IMG/VR virus record: IMGVR_UViG_3300037091_000310
Coordinates: 1 to 64,000 of that record
From: a virus
Strand: one strand, 5' to 3'
DNA: 64,000 bases
Made by a program: the position numbers and the translations under genes. The notes under the pieces were generated by a model. That model did not search any database. It was not told where the DNA came from and worked only from the letters and a program-made list of their open reading frames with translations. Position 1 is the first letter of the stretch, and every line of letters starts with the position of its first letter. Of this stretch, positions 14,640-22,693 are shown one piece after another.

Positions 14640-15461
14640 ATGTTTTGTAAAATATGTGGGAAAGAATTTCCTAACAAAAAAACTCGGCGGGGCCCCAAAA
14701 AATATTGCTCTGTACAATGTACGAATAAGGATCGCAAAAACATTGGAAGCAGAAAACCAGGTAGATATAAAAAAGTTTTAGTTGAGCGCCATCATACTTG
14801 TATTTATTGTAAGAAAGACTTTTCTAATAGACGAAAGAAAGCTAAATACTGCTCTAAGCGATGTAGCGAGTTGGGCTGGAAAAAAAATAAACGCTCCTGC
14901 CCAATTTGTGGTAAGTCTGTAGTACGTAAACACGGCGAATCAACAACTCACGACAACAAACAAATTTATTGTAGTGTAGAATGTCGAGGTATCGCCGAAC
15001 GAAAACCAAGACCTAACTGTTTAATCTGTGGCGGTGAATGTAAACACTGGTATAGTAGAACTTGCTCTATGAATTGTCAAGCTGAATTCAAGCGCATATT
15101 CCACTTACTACGAATTAAGAAGGCTTTGGCCATCGGCGTCCAGTTAAATCCCTTCTACAACTTAGACGCTTGCAAATGGTTTGAGCAGTATGATAAAGAC
15201 AACAACACGATCGGTAAATACGCAACTAATGGTGGCGAAGAGTTTGTAAAAGGCTATTGGCTTGATTATATCAATCATGACAAAAAGCTAATTATCGAAT
15301 GGAACGAGAAGCAGCACTACAACAAAGATGGATCTCTTAGAAAAAGAGATATAAGAAAAAGAGACGACATTCTAAAGTCTTTTCCAGCCTACGAGTTCTG
15401 GTCTATCAAAGAAGACACAATGCAAATCGACAAGATAATTCTTAATGGCGTGGTTAGTTAA
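14640..15461 (+). CDS. homing endonuclease with zinc-finger array
   Basis: A 273-residue protein. The first 160 residues hold four CxxC...C-C knuckles (FCKICGK...YCSVQC, CIYCKK...YCSKRC, CPICGK...YCSVEC, CLICGG...CSMNC). Residues 165-273 contain DACKWFEQYDKDNNTIGKYATNGGE and WLDYINHDKKLIIEWNEKQHY, a Vsr-like or PD-(D/E)xK-type nuclease core. It is related to the split gene at 9605-10212 and in layout to 21149. It stands directly behind the gp13-like gene, at the left border of the small-gene island. Confidence 0.75.
   Translation: MFCKICGKEFPNKKTRRGPKKYCSVQCTNKDRKNIGSRKPGRYKKVLVERHHTCIYCKKDFSNRRKKAKYCSKRCSELGWKKNKRSCPICGKSVVRKHGESTTHDNKQIYCSVECRGIAERKPRPNCLICGGECKHWYSRTCSMNCQAEFKRIFHLLRIKKALAIGVQLNPFYNLDACKWFEQYDKDNNTIGKYATNGGEEFVKGYWLDYINHDKKLIIEWNEKQHYNKDGSLRKRDIRKRDDILKSFPAYEFWSIKEDTMQIDKIILNGVVS
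15432..15439 (+). promoter_or_regulatory. AAGATAAT start-proximal box
   Basis: AAGATAAT lies 5 nt before the ATG at 15445, inside the last codons of the endonuclease gene. It could start transcription of the small-gene island. Confidence 0.4.
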
Positions 15462-15645
15462 TGACTCTGACGGATATTATATACTCTACAAAACAGCAGG
15501 AGCCAAATCCGTCGCAGAAAGATATGATATTGCACCCGGTTATTTTTCAAAGAAACTAGTAAGCCCAAATACAATTTTTGAAACTGAGGGACTAAGACCC
15601 ATCCACCGCTATGATATTATAAAATTGGTTTGGAGTAAAGTGTGA
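15445..15645 (+). CDS. small island protein 1
   Basis: A 66-residue protein and first gene of the island. It reads W-x-YYILYKTAGAKSVAERY and ends in IIKLVW, the family's basic C-terminal helix. It overlaps the endonuclease gene by 17 nt and the next gene by 4 nt. Confidence 0.5.
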   Translation: MAWLVNDSDGYYILYKTAGAKSVAERYDIAPGYFSKKLVSPNTIFETEGLRPIHRYDIIKLVWSKV

Positions 15646-15959
15646 AAATTAGATTTTTCAAATGGTATGAGAGAGAACACGGCGAATTACCAGGGATAGC
15701 GCTTGGAACAATAAAAGACTATGCTATTAACAACGTATTTTCAAAAGATCCTAACTCATCTGATATACTTGCAATATGGTATAAAGATGGCAAATGGCGT
15801 CGAGGCGATACATGGGCGTGGGGCGCTGTAGTTCCAAATCTCACTCGTGAATTAAATATGAATTTTAACTTAGTTAAGCGGCCGTCTAAATTAGACTATA
15901 TAGATTTTAGATCGGCAATTAAGAAATTGTTTAACAAAGAATATTTGCTTAGAAAATGA
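15642..15959 (+). CDS. small island protein 2
   Basis: A 105-residue protein with GTG start overlapping the preceding TGA. It is Trp-rich in the centre (WYKDGKWRRGDTWAWG) and ends in the family motif FRSAIKKLF. The function is unknown. Confidence 0.55.
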   Translation: MKIRFFKWYEREHGELPGIALGTIKDYAINNVFSKDPNSSDILAIWYKDGKWRRGDTWAWGAVVPNLTRELNMNFNLVKRPSKLDYIDFRSAIKKLFNKEYLLRK

Positions 15960-15986
15960 AAATTAGAGATATTTTTAGGTAAAAGA

Positions 15987-16247
15987 ATGACACTCAAAAA
16001 ATGGCGTTGGTATAAAACGCTCAATATGTATATCATGCCTACAAAAATAGTTAAAGCAAAGGGCACAGAGTATTTTGACTACTTTGAATATAACGATGAA
16101 AAGGAACGATTGAGATATTTCGTAAATATACCTGATGATCAATTTTATGGTATAGATAACAGAGATTTTTTTGGTCGTTGGAAATTAACCACTAAAATTC
16201 AACATAAAATGATAAAGACAGCATTTAGACCGAAGACGCACTATTAA
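15987..16247 (+). CDS. small island protein 3
   Basis: An 86-residue basic protein (KKWRWYKTLNMY ...) with C-terminal helix HKMIKTAF, the shared island ending. The start is preceded by a weak AGG-type site. Confidence 0.55.
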   Translation: MTLKKWRWYKTLNMYIMPTKIVKAKGTEYFDYFEYNDEKERLRYFVNIPDDQFYGIDNRDFFGRWKLTTKIQHKMIKTAFRPKTHY

Positions 16248-16259
16248 GCGGAGGACACA

Positions 16260-16571
16260 ATGGAACTAGGTAATTTATTCAGAATGTTAGGCGAAGAACT
16301 AAATGAGGCTTTGGCCCCACAAGTTCACATGGCCAGACGGCGAGCAATGAAATCACAACTGGAAACAGATAAGCCAGGGACTGAAAGTGAAAGCAATGGA
16401 CAATGGCAATACACTTCTTCGCAAGGTATAAAAGTCACAGAGCTAAAAGATGACACCTGGGAAGTTGAATTTGAGGGTAAAAAAGAAAAAGGTGATTTTG
16501 AAACTATCCTCAAGAAGGCAAAGGCAGCCTCTAAACTACACTATAGTCGAAGAGAATCCAAACTAAGCTAA
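16260..16571 (+). CDS. hypothetical protein with possible capsid-targeting N-terminus
   Basis: A 103-residue protein beginning MELGNLFRMLGEELNEAL after a GGAGG site, a short amphipathic helix with L-x-E steps like T4 prohead-protease substrates. A Q/S/E linker and a small beta domain (VTELKDDTWEVEFEGKKEKG) follow. It differs from the surrounding island proteins. Confidence 0.55.
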   Translation: MELGNLFRMLGEELNEALAPQVHMARRRAMKSQLETDKPGTESESNGQWQYTSSQGIKVTELKDDTWEVEFEGKKEKGDFETILKKAKAASKLHYSRRESKLS

Positions 16572-16615
16572 ATGTATTTTCGTTATAAGTTGTGGATTAA
16601 TACGCAAGGTCAAAA

Positions 16616-16894
16616 GTGAACGTAGAAAAATATCAAGTTGGTAAGTGGTATGCAACTGATAGTGCGCTCTCCATCCAAACAGGACTTCCATCAGGCAATG
16701 GTTTTTATTGGATTTTAATAGGAAATGGGCGTCATGTAGTCATAGATGCTCGTAAAATAAACATAACCTCTAACCCTCAATTGTATGGGGCAAAACTTAC
16801 TAAATATAATAGGCTACTAACTATTGCTGAGGCGTCTGCAGCGAGTAAGGAATTTGTTAAGCGTTTGTTTAAAGAAGAGTTAATTAAGATATGA
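16616..16894 (+). CDS. small island protein 4 (GKWY subfamily)
   Basis: A 92-residue protein with GTG start. N-terminal KYQVGKWYATDS corresponds to the GKWY motif of the genes at 18836, 20368 and 20843. It ends in FVKRLF. It overlaps the next gene by 4 nt. Confidence 0.55.
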   Translation: MNVEKYQVGKWYATDSALSIQTGLPSGNGFYWILIGNGRHVVIDARKINITSNPQLYGAKLTKYNRLLTIAEASAASKEFVKRLFKEELIKI

Positions 16895-17196
16895 AATTCG
16901 AGCATCCATATAAACAATATTTGGGTAAGCTGATAATCAACCCAGATAAAAATTGGTATTATCCGACGCGAATTTTAGCAACTCAAGGTACTATTAAAAA
17001 AGAAGGCGGTAAAGATTTTATTAGATTTTTCGGAATCAACGATAGAGCTTTAGCCACATTCCCAAATGTGGCCGCCCCAAGAGTTTTTAGCTTAGCTAAA
17101 GAATGGGCAACTACAAAAGTGATGCCCATTACAGAGTCTTATTATCACCTTATATTAAAATCTGCTTTCAATAAGGATAATAGTAAATGGCTATAA
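16891..17196 (+). CDS. small island protein 5 (KPYxQY subfamily)
   Basis: A 101-residue protein opening FEHPYKQYLGKLI, paralogous to the openings at 17444 and 18836. It ends in YHLILKSAF. It is coupled by overlaps to both neighbours. Confidence 0.55.
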   Translation: MKFEHPYKQYLGKLIINPDKNWYYPTRILATQGTIKKEGGKDFIRFFGINDRALATFPNVAAPRVFSLAKEWATTKVMPITESYYHLILKSAFNKDNSKWL

Positions 17197-17447
17197 AGTA
17201 CCATGCATGGGTTTGGACTAGTAAGAATTGGAAAGATAGTTTCAGGATAGATAAGGTTGAACATCTATACACTAAAAAGGGAACGGCCTATATAAAACTA
17301 CTAGAGTTAATTAAGACAAACACTAAAGAGTTTCCTTTCTCAAGTCCAGGTTATGGAGTAATCAGCACAGAAGAAGTATCACCTAATCGCTTGTTCAAAA
17401 CATTAGATGAGGCGCGACACCTTGTTATAAGAGAAATAATTCCATGA
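17187..17447 (+). CDS. small island protein 6
   Basis: An 86-residue protein related to the genes at 18284 and 18583: W-SFRIDKVE near the N-terminus and LFKTLDEARHLVIRE at the C-terminus. The function is unknown. Confidence 0.55.
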   Translation: MAIKYHAWVWTSKNWKDSFRIDKVEHLYTKKGTAYIKLLELIKTNTKEFPFSSPGYGVISTEEVSPNRLFKTLDEARHLVIREIIP

Positions 17448-17719
17448 CAGAACCACTAAAGTTCAAAAAACCATTCGAACAATATGTGGGTCGAACTCTT
17501 GTAGATATAGAAGCAGCCCATGGTAAAATCTATCTAGTCAAATATCTATCTAAGAAAGATCCCAGTAACTTAGATAGAAAAGGCTATTTAGGTGTAGGCT
17601 ATAATTCTGAAATAGAAATAAGAGAGTTTTGGTTTCATGATGGCCTGTATTATTTAAAACCGATTAGCTATGACAATAAAAAAGAAGTAGTGAGAGCAAT
17701 TTTCAATGAAGCTGAATGA
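17444..17719 (+). CDS. small island protein 7 (KPYxQY subfamily)
   Basis: A 91-residue protein opening LKFKKPFEQYVGRTL, related to 16891 and 18836, with the C-terminal helix KKEVVRAIF. It overlaps the neighbours by 4 and 14 nt. Confidence 0.55.
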   Translation: MTEPLKFKKPFEQYVGRTLVDIEAAHGKIYLVKYLSKKDPSNLDRKGYLGVGYNSEIEIREFWFHDGLYYLKPISYDNKKEVVRAIFNEAE

Positions 17720-18011
17720 ATTTATAAAAGTCTCATCATTTTCTAAGTTCCCTGAGGCTAAAAAAAGATATAGGCCGGGTAATGTTATATTTTGGAAACA
17801 GAAGCCCGATTTCTATAATTGGTATATTGTTAAAGACGTGGACGAACTTAGTATAAATGGTGTGTATATATCGATAAGTATACCCGGAGGACCATCTTCA
17901 GAAACGATTCCACTTTTCAAAGACGATACTGCATTAGAGTCAATTGGTGAAGATGTAAAAGTTGTAAATAAACATCATCTAATTAAGGGTTTGTTTGGGG
18001 ATATAAAATGA
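17706..18011 (+). CDS. small island protein 8 with MKLxE N-terminus
   Basis: A 101-residue protein beginning MKLNEFIKVSSF, the recurrent N-terminal motif, then a beta-rich body (GNVIFWKQKPDFYNWYIV) and the family ending HHLIKGLF. It combines the putative targeting tag with the island domain. Confidence 0.55.
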   Translation: MKLNEFIKVSSFSKFPEAKKRYRPGNVIFWKQKPDFYNWYIVKDVDELSINGVYISISIPGGPSSETIPLFKDDTALESIGEDVKVVNKHHLIKGLFGDIK

Positions 18012-18280
18012 ACTTCAAAGATGTAAGACCCGGACAAATTTTCGAATACAATATGGTTTATAATACTGAGCATTTATTGATATTGAGTAAAGAAAAAAAT
18101 AAGCTGGGCATAACTATCGTCAACTGTGTTTCTGAAGCGGATGGTACTTTTGAGTTTTTCGACCTAGATAAAGATAGATGGTCAAAAGAGAACTACGAAT
18201 TAATAGTAAACATAGAAGAGCTGAGAGAAAGAAGAAGAGATTTCATATACAACAGTTTTGAACAAAGAGATGAAGTTTAG
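18008..18280 (+). CDS. small island protein 9 (GQIxE subfamily)
   Basis: A 90-residue protein opening MNFKDVRPGQIFEYNMVYNT, a close paralogue of the gene at 20586 (MNFEEIRAGQIIEHNKTYYT). Both end with an ERRRDFIY or ERRKDYIV helix. This pair is the clearest duplication in the island. Confidence 0.6.
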   Translation: MNFKDVRPGQIFEYNMVYNTEHLLILSKEKNKLGITIVNCVSEADGTFEFFDLDKDRWSKENYELIVNIEELRERRRDFIYNSFEQRDEV

Positions 18281-18283
18281 TAA

Positions 18284-18586
18284 ATGGTAGGTTTACAAAA
18301 ATTGAAATACTATGTAAATTTTTGGGGCGGGGATGAGTGGCAGGGCGTGTGGGATAAAGAGGTTCCAACAGATAGTTTTTGTATAGATAAAATTAGCTCG
18401 CGTTACTTTAGCGAATTTAGTTCTAATGTAGAAATAGTAGAACACGTAGTATATTATGCTACAAGAAATACAGATTCGCCAACTAACGAAGTTGGTGATA
18501 AAGTTGCTATCCGCAACAAGGATCCAAACTTGTTTGATAGTTTAGAAGACGCTAAACACCACGTCATAAGAGTATTCCTCAAATGA
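18284..18586 (+). CDS. small island protein 10
   Basis: A 100-residue protein with DSFCIDKI and a C-terminal LFDSLEDAKHHVIRVF, paralogous to 17187 and 18583. It overlaps the next gene by 4 nt. Confidence 0.55.
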   Translation: MVGLQKLKYYVNFWGGDEWQGVWDKEVPTDSFCIDKISSRYFSEFSSNVEIVEHVVYYATRNTDSPTNEVGDKVAIRNKDPNLFDSLEDAKHHVIRVFLK

Positions 18587-18846
18587 CAAAATACGGTGTC
18601 TGGTTTGAAAATGATACGCTCAATCAATTTTGCATAGACGAATTAGAAGTAGACCCAAAATATAACTCATATAACTTTCAAGGAATTTTCATTAGAAACA
18701 TATTGGAAACTAAACGTATGAAGGAAAACTCAGATCGACCAAAGAAAGGATCAAAAATGGGCTGGGAAAATTATATGAATCTATTTAAGTCAGTAGGAGA
18801 GGCAAAGGCTTTTCTTATCAAAAAGGCTTTTAGAAATGATATTTAA
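18583..18846 (+). CDS. small island protein 11
   Basis: An 87-residue protein with LNQFCIDELE and the ending LFKSVGEAKAFLIKKAF, from the same subfamily as 17187 and 18284. Confidence 0.55.
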   Translation: MTKYGVWFENDTLNQFCIDELEVDPKYNSYNFQGIFIRNILETKRMKENSDRPKKGSKMGWENYMNLFKSVGEAKAFLIKKAFRNDI

Positions 18847-19123
18847 AAAACCGTATTCACAATACAGTGGTAAGTGGTATAAGAGGACTGATGTAGAAGA
18901 AGATATTGTCTATTATATAGTAAGCGGCTATGAAGCGAAGGGTCATATATCAGATTGGCCACGACCCTGGAGAATGGTAGTATTAACAAAAGGCCAAGAT
19001 TATTACTCGTCTAAAATGACTGTACATATATCACAAAAAGATTTACGCAAATATAATCCGGAAACAAATGATAAGGCAAGAGTACTAAAAACAATATTCG
19101 GGGAAGGTTGGAGAAGTGGATAA
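18836..19123 (+). CDS. small island protein 12 (KPYxQY/GKWY subfamily)
   Basis: A 95-residue protein opening IFKKPYSQYSGKWYKRTD, which joins the KPYxQY and GKWY motifs and so links the two subfamilies. It ends in ARVLKTIF. Confidence 0.55.
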   Translation: MIFKKPYSQYSGKWYKRTDVEEDIVYYIVSGYEAKGHISDWPRPWRMVVLTKGQDYYSSKMTVHISQKDLRKYNPETNDKARVLKTIFGEGWRSG

Positions 19124-19655
19124 TAAGAGATCATTAAGAAGAATACCCGCACCTGGAGCTGATGTAAAAAAAATTTTACAACACTTGAAATCTCAGGGAG
19201 TTGTTCGAACAAACTCTAAAGATGGTGATGCAGCAGCTGAGCAATTGATCAAAGATGGTTACATAAGCGATGAGAATATAGTAACTAGAACAGATCAATT
19301 TACCTTACTAACTAATTTGATTCATGATGCAAAAATATTAGAAGTAACTAAGCTGATAGACACTGTCCCTAAACACAAAATAGACGATTGGCTTTGGAAA
19401 CTCGACAGATACAAATACAGGAAATACCCGGCCACATCTATAGCCATAGAAAAGCTAAAAGATAGGAAAGTAGACAAGTTTGCCAAGCTAATTACTTTAA
19501 TAAGAAATAGAAGAGAATTGGATATGACAGGCCTAATAGATACAATCCGACGCCAAGAGATAGGTGCTTGGATTGAGAGACTAGAAAAAGGATACAATAG
19601 TCTACCTTATACAGCAGTTGCTATTGCAAAATTGAAAAACAGAAGAGGATTCTAA
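19116..19655 (+). CDS. helical repeat protein of the island
   Basis: A 179-residue protein with GTG start. Residues about 70-120 and 128-179 are two copies of one helical unit (LLTNLIHDAKILEVTKLIDTV and KLITLIRNRRELDMTGLIDTI, each followed by W-x-x-x-L-x-K, an A(T/V)(S/A)IA helix and LK-R). The first 60 residues resemble a small winged-helix-like region. It is larger than its neighbours. The function is unknown. Confidence 0.6.
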   Translation: MDNKRSLRRIPAPGADVKKILQHLKSQGVVRTNSKDGDAAAEQLIKDGYISDENIVTRTDQFTLLTNLIHDAKILEVTKLIDTVPKHKIDDWLWKLDRYKYRKYPATSIAIEKLKDRKVDKFAKLITLIRNRRELDMTGLIDTIRRQEIGAWIERLEKGYNSLPYTAVAIAKLKNRRGF

Positions 19656-19904
19656 GTGGGCAAGATTTTTTATGAGCCACCAACAAATAATTACTTTGAA
19701 GCTTGGGACCTTTACAAAAACAATAACAAAGATATACTAAGAATTGCATATGACCCAGAATCGGATAATTTAGATGCTTTAACTCTTCAAGGCGATGCAG
19801 AAGAAGAGCCGGCTAAACCAGCCACTGAGGCACAGCTACAAAAACTTATAAGAATGATCTTTAATGTAAAAAGTATATATAGGGAGCGGGAAGAAGATGA
19901 GTAA
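19656..19904 (+). CDS. small island protein 13
   Basis: An 82-residue acidic protein with GTG start, ending LQKLIRMIF, the island motif, plus a charged tail. It is directly adjacent to the preceding stop. Confidence 0.5.
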   Translation: MGKIFYEPPTNNYFEAWDLYKNNNKDILRIAYDPESDNLDALTLQGDAEEEPAKPATEAQLQKLIRMIFNVKSIYREREEDE

Positions 19905-20124
19905 TAACATGTATGATATTTTGAACGAGTGGGAAGAATTTACAACAGTGAGTGGTAAAATTCCCCATAAACATGGTTACAAAGTAGATGATAAAGGTGA
20001 TGGTAAAACTACCAACACAATTAGTGAAGGTGAAAAAAAATCACCCAAACATATTCATGAAATAAAAATGTGGAAGGCATTAGCTGTGGGTGGCGATAAC
20101 CACACTCATCAAATAAAAATATGA
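19897..20124 (+). CDS. small His-rich island protein
   Basis: A 75-residue protein with an N-terminal amphipathic helix (MYDILNEWEEF) and a repetitive H/K/G-rich rest (PHKHGYKV, SPKHIHE, NHTHQI) that could bind metal. It overlaps both neighbours. It is not a member of the C-terminal IKxxF family. Confidence 0.5.
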   Translation: MSNNMYDILNEWEEFTTVSGKIPHKHGYKVDDKGDGKTTNTISEGEKKSPKHIHEIKMWKALAVGGDNHTHQIKI

Positions 20125-20378
20125 CGATGTATTACTACAGCAAAGACCAACCCGGAAAGTATGTAGAACTAACTTGGGTAATGTATAAACCTAATGGAAG
20201 TTCTTTGTGGGTAAGAGTTAACTACGCGACCTACAATTTAGTTTATACTTGGGTGAATGTGTCTACTGAAAAGCCTGATATGGACAAGATGACTGAAATT
20301 GAAGCCAGAAAACTAATGAAACTGATATTTAAGATTAAAAAATTAAAGCAGCGGGAAATCAAGAAATATGAAAGTTGA
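20121..20378 (+). CDS. small island protein 14
   Basis: An 85-residue protein, Trp- and Tyr-rich in the centre, ending ARKLMKLIF followed by a basic tail. It overlaps the preceding gene by 4 nt and the next by 11 nt. Confidence 0.5.
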   Translation: MTMYYYSKDQPGKYVELTWVMYKPNGSSLWVRVNYATYNLVYTWVNVSTEKPDMDKMTEIEARKLMKLIFKIKKLKQREIKKYES

Positions 20379-20589
20379 AGGTAAGTGGTATACACATGAA
20401 TCAACTAATGCAATAGCCTTTGCAATAGGTCCAATAAGTTTAATGACTGTAGGTCGCCGATCAATATGGATTTCTGCAATGCAGGAAGATTTTTATAAAG
20501 TATGGACCCAAATTCCTTGGGATAAATCTGGAAGTAAGTATAGTCATCATTTAATTAAGAAAACATTCATAGCAAAGATAATTATATGA
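20368..20589 (+). CDS. small island protein 15 (GKWY subfamily)
   Basis: A 73-residue protein opening MKVEGKWYTHES, like 16616 and 20843, and ending HHLIKKTF. It overlaps the next gene by 4 nt. Confidence 0.55.
   Translation: MKVEGKWYTHESTNAIAFAIGPISLMTVGRRSIWISAMQEDFYKVWTQIPWDKSGSKYSHHLIKKTFIAKIII
20575..20582 (+). promoter_or_regulatory. AAGATAAT start-proximal box
   Basis: AAGATAAT lies 3 nt before the ATG at 20586, inside the end of the previous gene. It has the same spacing as the boxes before 13109, 32116 and 43393. Confidence 0.4.
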
Positions 20590-20846
20590 ACTTTGAAGAA
20601 ATTAGAGCCGGTCAAATTATTGAGCACAATAAAACTTATTATACAGAGTGGTTGTTCGTATTAGAAAGAAAAAAGAATTTGATTTGGACTTTGAAAGATA
20701 CAGGTGATGACATAATAGAACGTGTAATAATTAGTAAATTAGTTTGGGATGAAGATCATAGAAGTGATGAAATTTTGGGTAATAAAGAAGAAGCCAGCGA
20801 AAGAAGAAAAGACTATATCGTTTTTATGTGGAATAGTCGACTATGA
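20586..20846 (+). CDS. small island protein 16 (GQIxE subfamily)
   Basis: An 86-residue protein, close paralogue of the gene at 18008, sharing the GQI-E-N-x-Y-x-T-E-x-L opening and the ERRKDYI ending. The AAGATAAT box lies 3 nt before its start. Confidence 0.6.
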   Translation: MNFEEIRAGQIIEHNKTYYTEWLFVLERKKNLIWTLKDTGDDIIERVIISKLVWDEDHRSDEILGNKEEASERRKDYIVFMWNSRL

Positions 20847-21138
20847 ATTATGAGGGTAAGTGGTATTCTAATTTACTAGGTAAGCCAGAAGAACTATCTT
20901 TTGTATTAAGGGCCGTTCCTGGTAAGGCGCAACCTCACCCGCCGAACGCGGCGCTAAAGAAGATTGGATCAATTTAGAAATGTTATATCTTACTAGAAAA
21001 TATGTAGCGATAACAAAACAGGTAATCGTTGAAAAATTTCTATTGAGACCATTAAAGGGCTATGAAATTGATCGGCCCAAGCAGATGCTCATAATCAAGC
21101 TTTTCAACAAACTAGAATTGAATAGAATGTATTTTTAA
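20843..21138 (+). pseudogene. frameshifted island protein (GKWY subfamily)
   Basis: The frame from ATG 20843 (MNYEGKWYSNLLG) stops at 20977 after 44 residues. A second frame is open from about 20928 to 21138 and ends with the family helix KQMLIIKLFNKL. Adding one G near 20925-20929 would join them into a normal-length member of about 98 residues. The break lies at a conspicuously GC-rich 36-nt patch containing CGCCG-AACG-CGGCG. It may be a real pseudogene or a sequencing error. Confidence 0.6.
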
Positions 21139-21148
21139 TGGAGAAAAT

Positions 21149-21871
21149 ATGAAGCTATGTAGGACCTGCAACAAAGAGTTACCGAAAAACAGAAAACTCT
21201 ATTGCTCTAATAACTGCAAACGGCATGAGCGCAAAGAGTTATTATGTAAAGTCTGTGGTAAATCTATTCCCATAAAAAGAAAACGAAGAACAACTTTTTG
21301 TTCTGAGGAATGTCATCAAAAATCTTGTAGAGGCCCTGGCAATCCCATGTATGGTAAGGCAAGCGCTATGAAAGGGAAACCTGGTGCAATGCTTGGCAAG
21401 AAACATAAAATTAGCACTATTGATAAAATGAGTTTAACGCGCAAAAAACAATGGAGTGATGCTGAATTTAGAAAAGTTATGATAGATAAATTAGCAAAGG
21501 GTAGGGGCAACTCTAGACCAGAGTTAAAAGTTAAAGAAATTTTAGATAATTTGGGTATAACCTATAAAAGAGAAAAGCTTGAGAAAAAGTATCTATATGA
21601 TTTTTACATTCCAATTAAAAATATATACATAGAAGTTAATGGCGATTTTTGGCACGCCAATCCTAACAAATACATGGCTGACTCTGAGTTGTCCTTTCCG
21701 GGCTACGGTAAAATAAAAGCTAAACACCTTTGGGACAAAGATAAAAAGAAAAGAGAATATGTAGAAGGTTTAGGCGCCAAGTATGTTTGCATTTGGGAAT
21801 CAGAGTTGAAAGACAAAGATGCGAACATACTATTAACAGAGAGGTTAAATCATGCCGGATTTTCCATTTGA
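21149..21871 (+). CDS. Vsr-like homing endonuclease with NUMOD3 motifs
   Basis: A 240-residue protein. Residues 1-60 hold two CxxC...C-C zinc knuckles. Residues about 68-95 (GPGNPMYGKAS, MKGKPGAMLGKKH) are NUMOD3-like DNA-binding motifs. Residues 110-240 resemble the very-short-patch-repair endonuclease fold of phage homing enzymes: RPELKVKEILDNLGI, YLYDFYIPIKNIYIEVNGDFWH and KKKREYVEGLGAKYVCIWESEL. It is the right border of the small-gene island and overlaps the gp14-like gene by 20 nt. Confidence 0.85.
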   Translation: MKLCRTCNKELPKNRKLYCSNNCKRHERKELLCKVCGKSIPIKRKRRTTFCSEECHQKSCRGPGNPMYGKASAMKGKPGAMLGKKHKISTIDKMSLTRKKQWSDAEFRKVMIDKLAKGRGNSRPELKVKEILDNLGITYKREKLEKKYLYDFYIPIKNIYIEVNGDFWHANPNKYMADSELSFPGYGKIKAKHLWDKDKKKREYVEGLGAKYVCIWESELKDKDANILLTERLNHAGFSI

Positions 21872-22400
21872 ACTATATGACCCAGAGAATAATTTTGAAT
21901 TAGAGTTATTTGATCTTGTGGATCAGGAAAGAATGGCAATTCAAGGTTCACCTCTTTTTATTTGGGCATTTGATTTAGCAGCAACTAGGCTATCTAACGA
22001 CGAAGCAGAAATTGGGATTCCTGATGAGGGCTTAGATTTGAATACTTTATACGGCGAAGCTTTACCCGAGCACATGGTTTTCCACGGACCTTTTGGTCCC
22101 ATCAAAGGCGCTTATATAACTCCTACGTGGACACAAGATTTAATGGCGTTCGGTATTACAGAGCCAGAGGAGATAAACATAAAATTCAACAAGAATCAAC
22201 TCATCACATTACTAGGTCGACCTTTCATCCGCGGTGATGTCCTTAGAACTTTCCATTTGAAGTATTATATAGTAGAAGACACTTATGTAACAGAAGAAAC
22301 AGTCTTGTGGAACTACATTCACTTGAATGTCATAGCTAGAAAAGTAGATCAGACGCAATTGAATCTAACTTCGGTTCCGTCCAATGCAGCAGCAGAATAA
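21852..22400 (+). CDS. gp14-like neck protein
   Basis: A 182-residue acidic protein that starts inside the end of the homing endonuclease gene. By position (after gp13-like, before gp15-like, sheath and tube) and by content (a long N-terminal acidic helix, then beta-strand segments such as FIRGDVLRTFHLKYYIVEDTY) it fits the T4 gp14 head-closure protein, though it is shorter than T4's 256 residues. I rely mainly on gene order. Confidence 0.5.
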   Translation: MPDFPFELYDPENNFELELFDLVDQERMAIQGSPLFIWAFDLAATRLSNDEAEIGIPDEGLDLNTLYGEALPEHMVFHGPFGPIKGAYITPTWTQDLMAFGITEPEEINIKFNKNQLITLLGRPFIRGDVLRTFHLKYYIVEDTYVTEETVLWNYIHLNVIARKVDQTQLNLTSVPSNAAAE

Positions 22401-22693
22401 TGTTTAAAATATATTGCAGTAGAAGTAAAAGTGGCAGCTTCAGGTGGGCCTATTTGACGAAACGTGTTAATACAAAAGAAGGTTATTACATCAGCTATTT
22501 AGCTATCGAAGGTCCTTTGGTTAAAGCTTCTTTTACTGATATTAATCGGCCCGACCGCTGGAACAGCTGGAATCAAAATCACTTTGAAGATATGTTTGCT
22601 CGGCCAGATGCTTACGGCGGCAGCCTAGAACAGTTGGATATGAAGGATGAAAAGACATTGAAACGCATCGTAAAGAAAATTTGGAAAAAATAA
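22400..22693 (+). CDS. hypothetical protein, island-like
   Basis: A 97-residue basic protein. The C-terminus KTLKRIVKKIWKK resembles the small-island helix. It is tightly packed between the gp14-like gene (one-base overlap) and the next gene. The function is unknown. Confidence 0.55.
   Translation: MFKIYCSRSKSGSFRWAYLTKRVNTKEGYYISYLAIEGPLVKASFTDINRPDRWNSWNQNHFEDMFARPDAYGGSLEQLDMKDEKTLKRIVKKIWKK

Noticed and set aside
15445-21138. Possible CRISPR array or satellite repeat in the tandem small-gene island
   Set aside because: Similarity is at the protein level with varied spacing. No short direct repeats with unique spacers were found.
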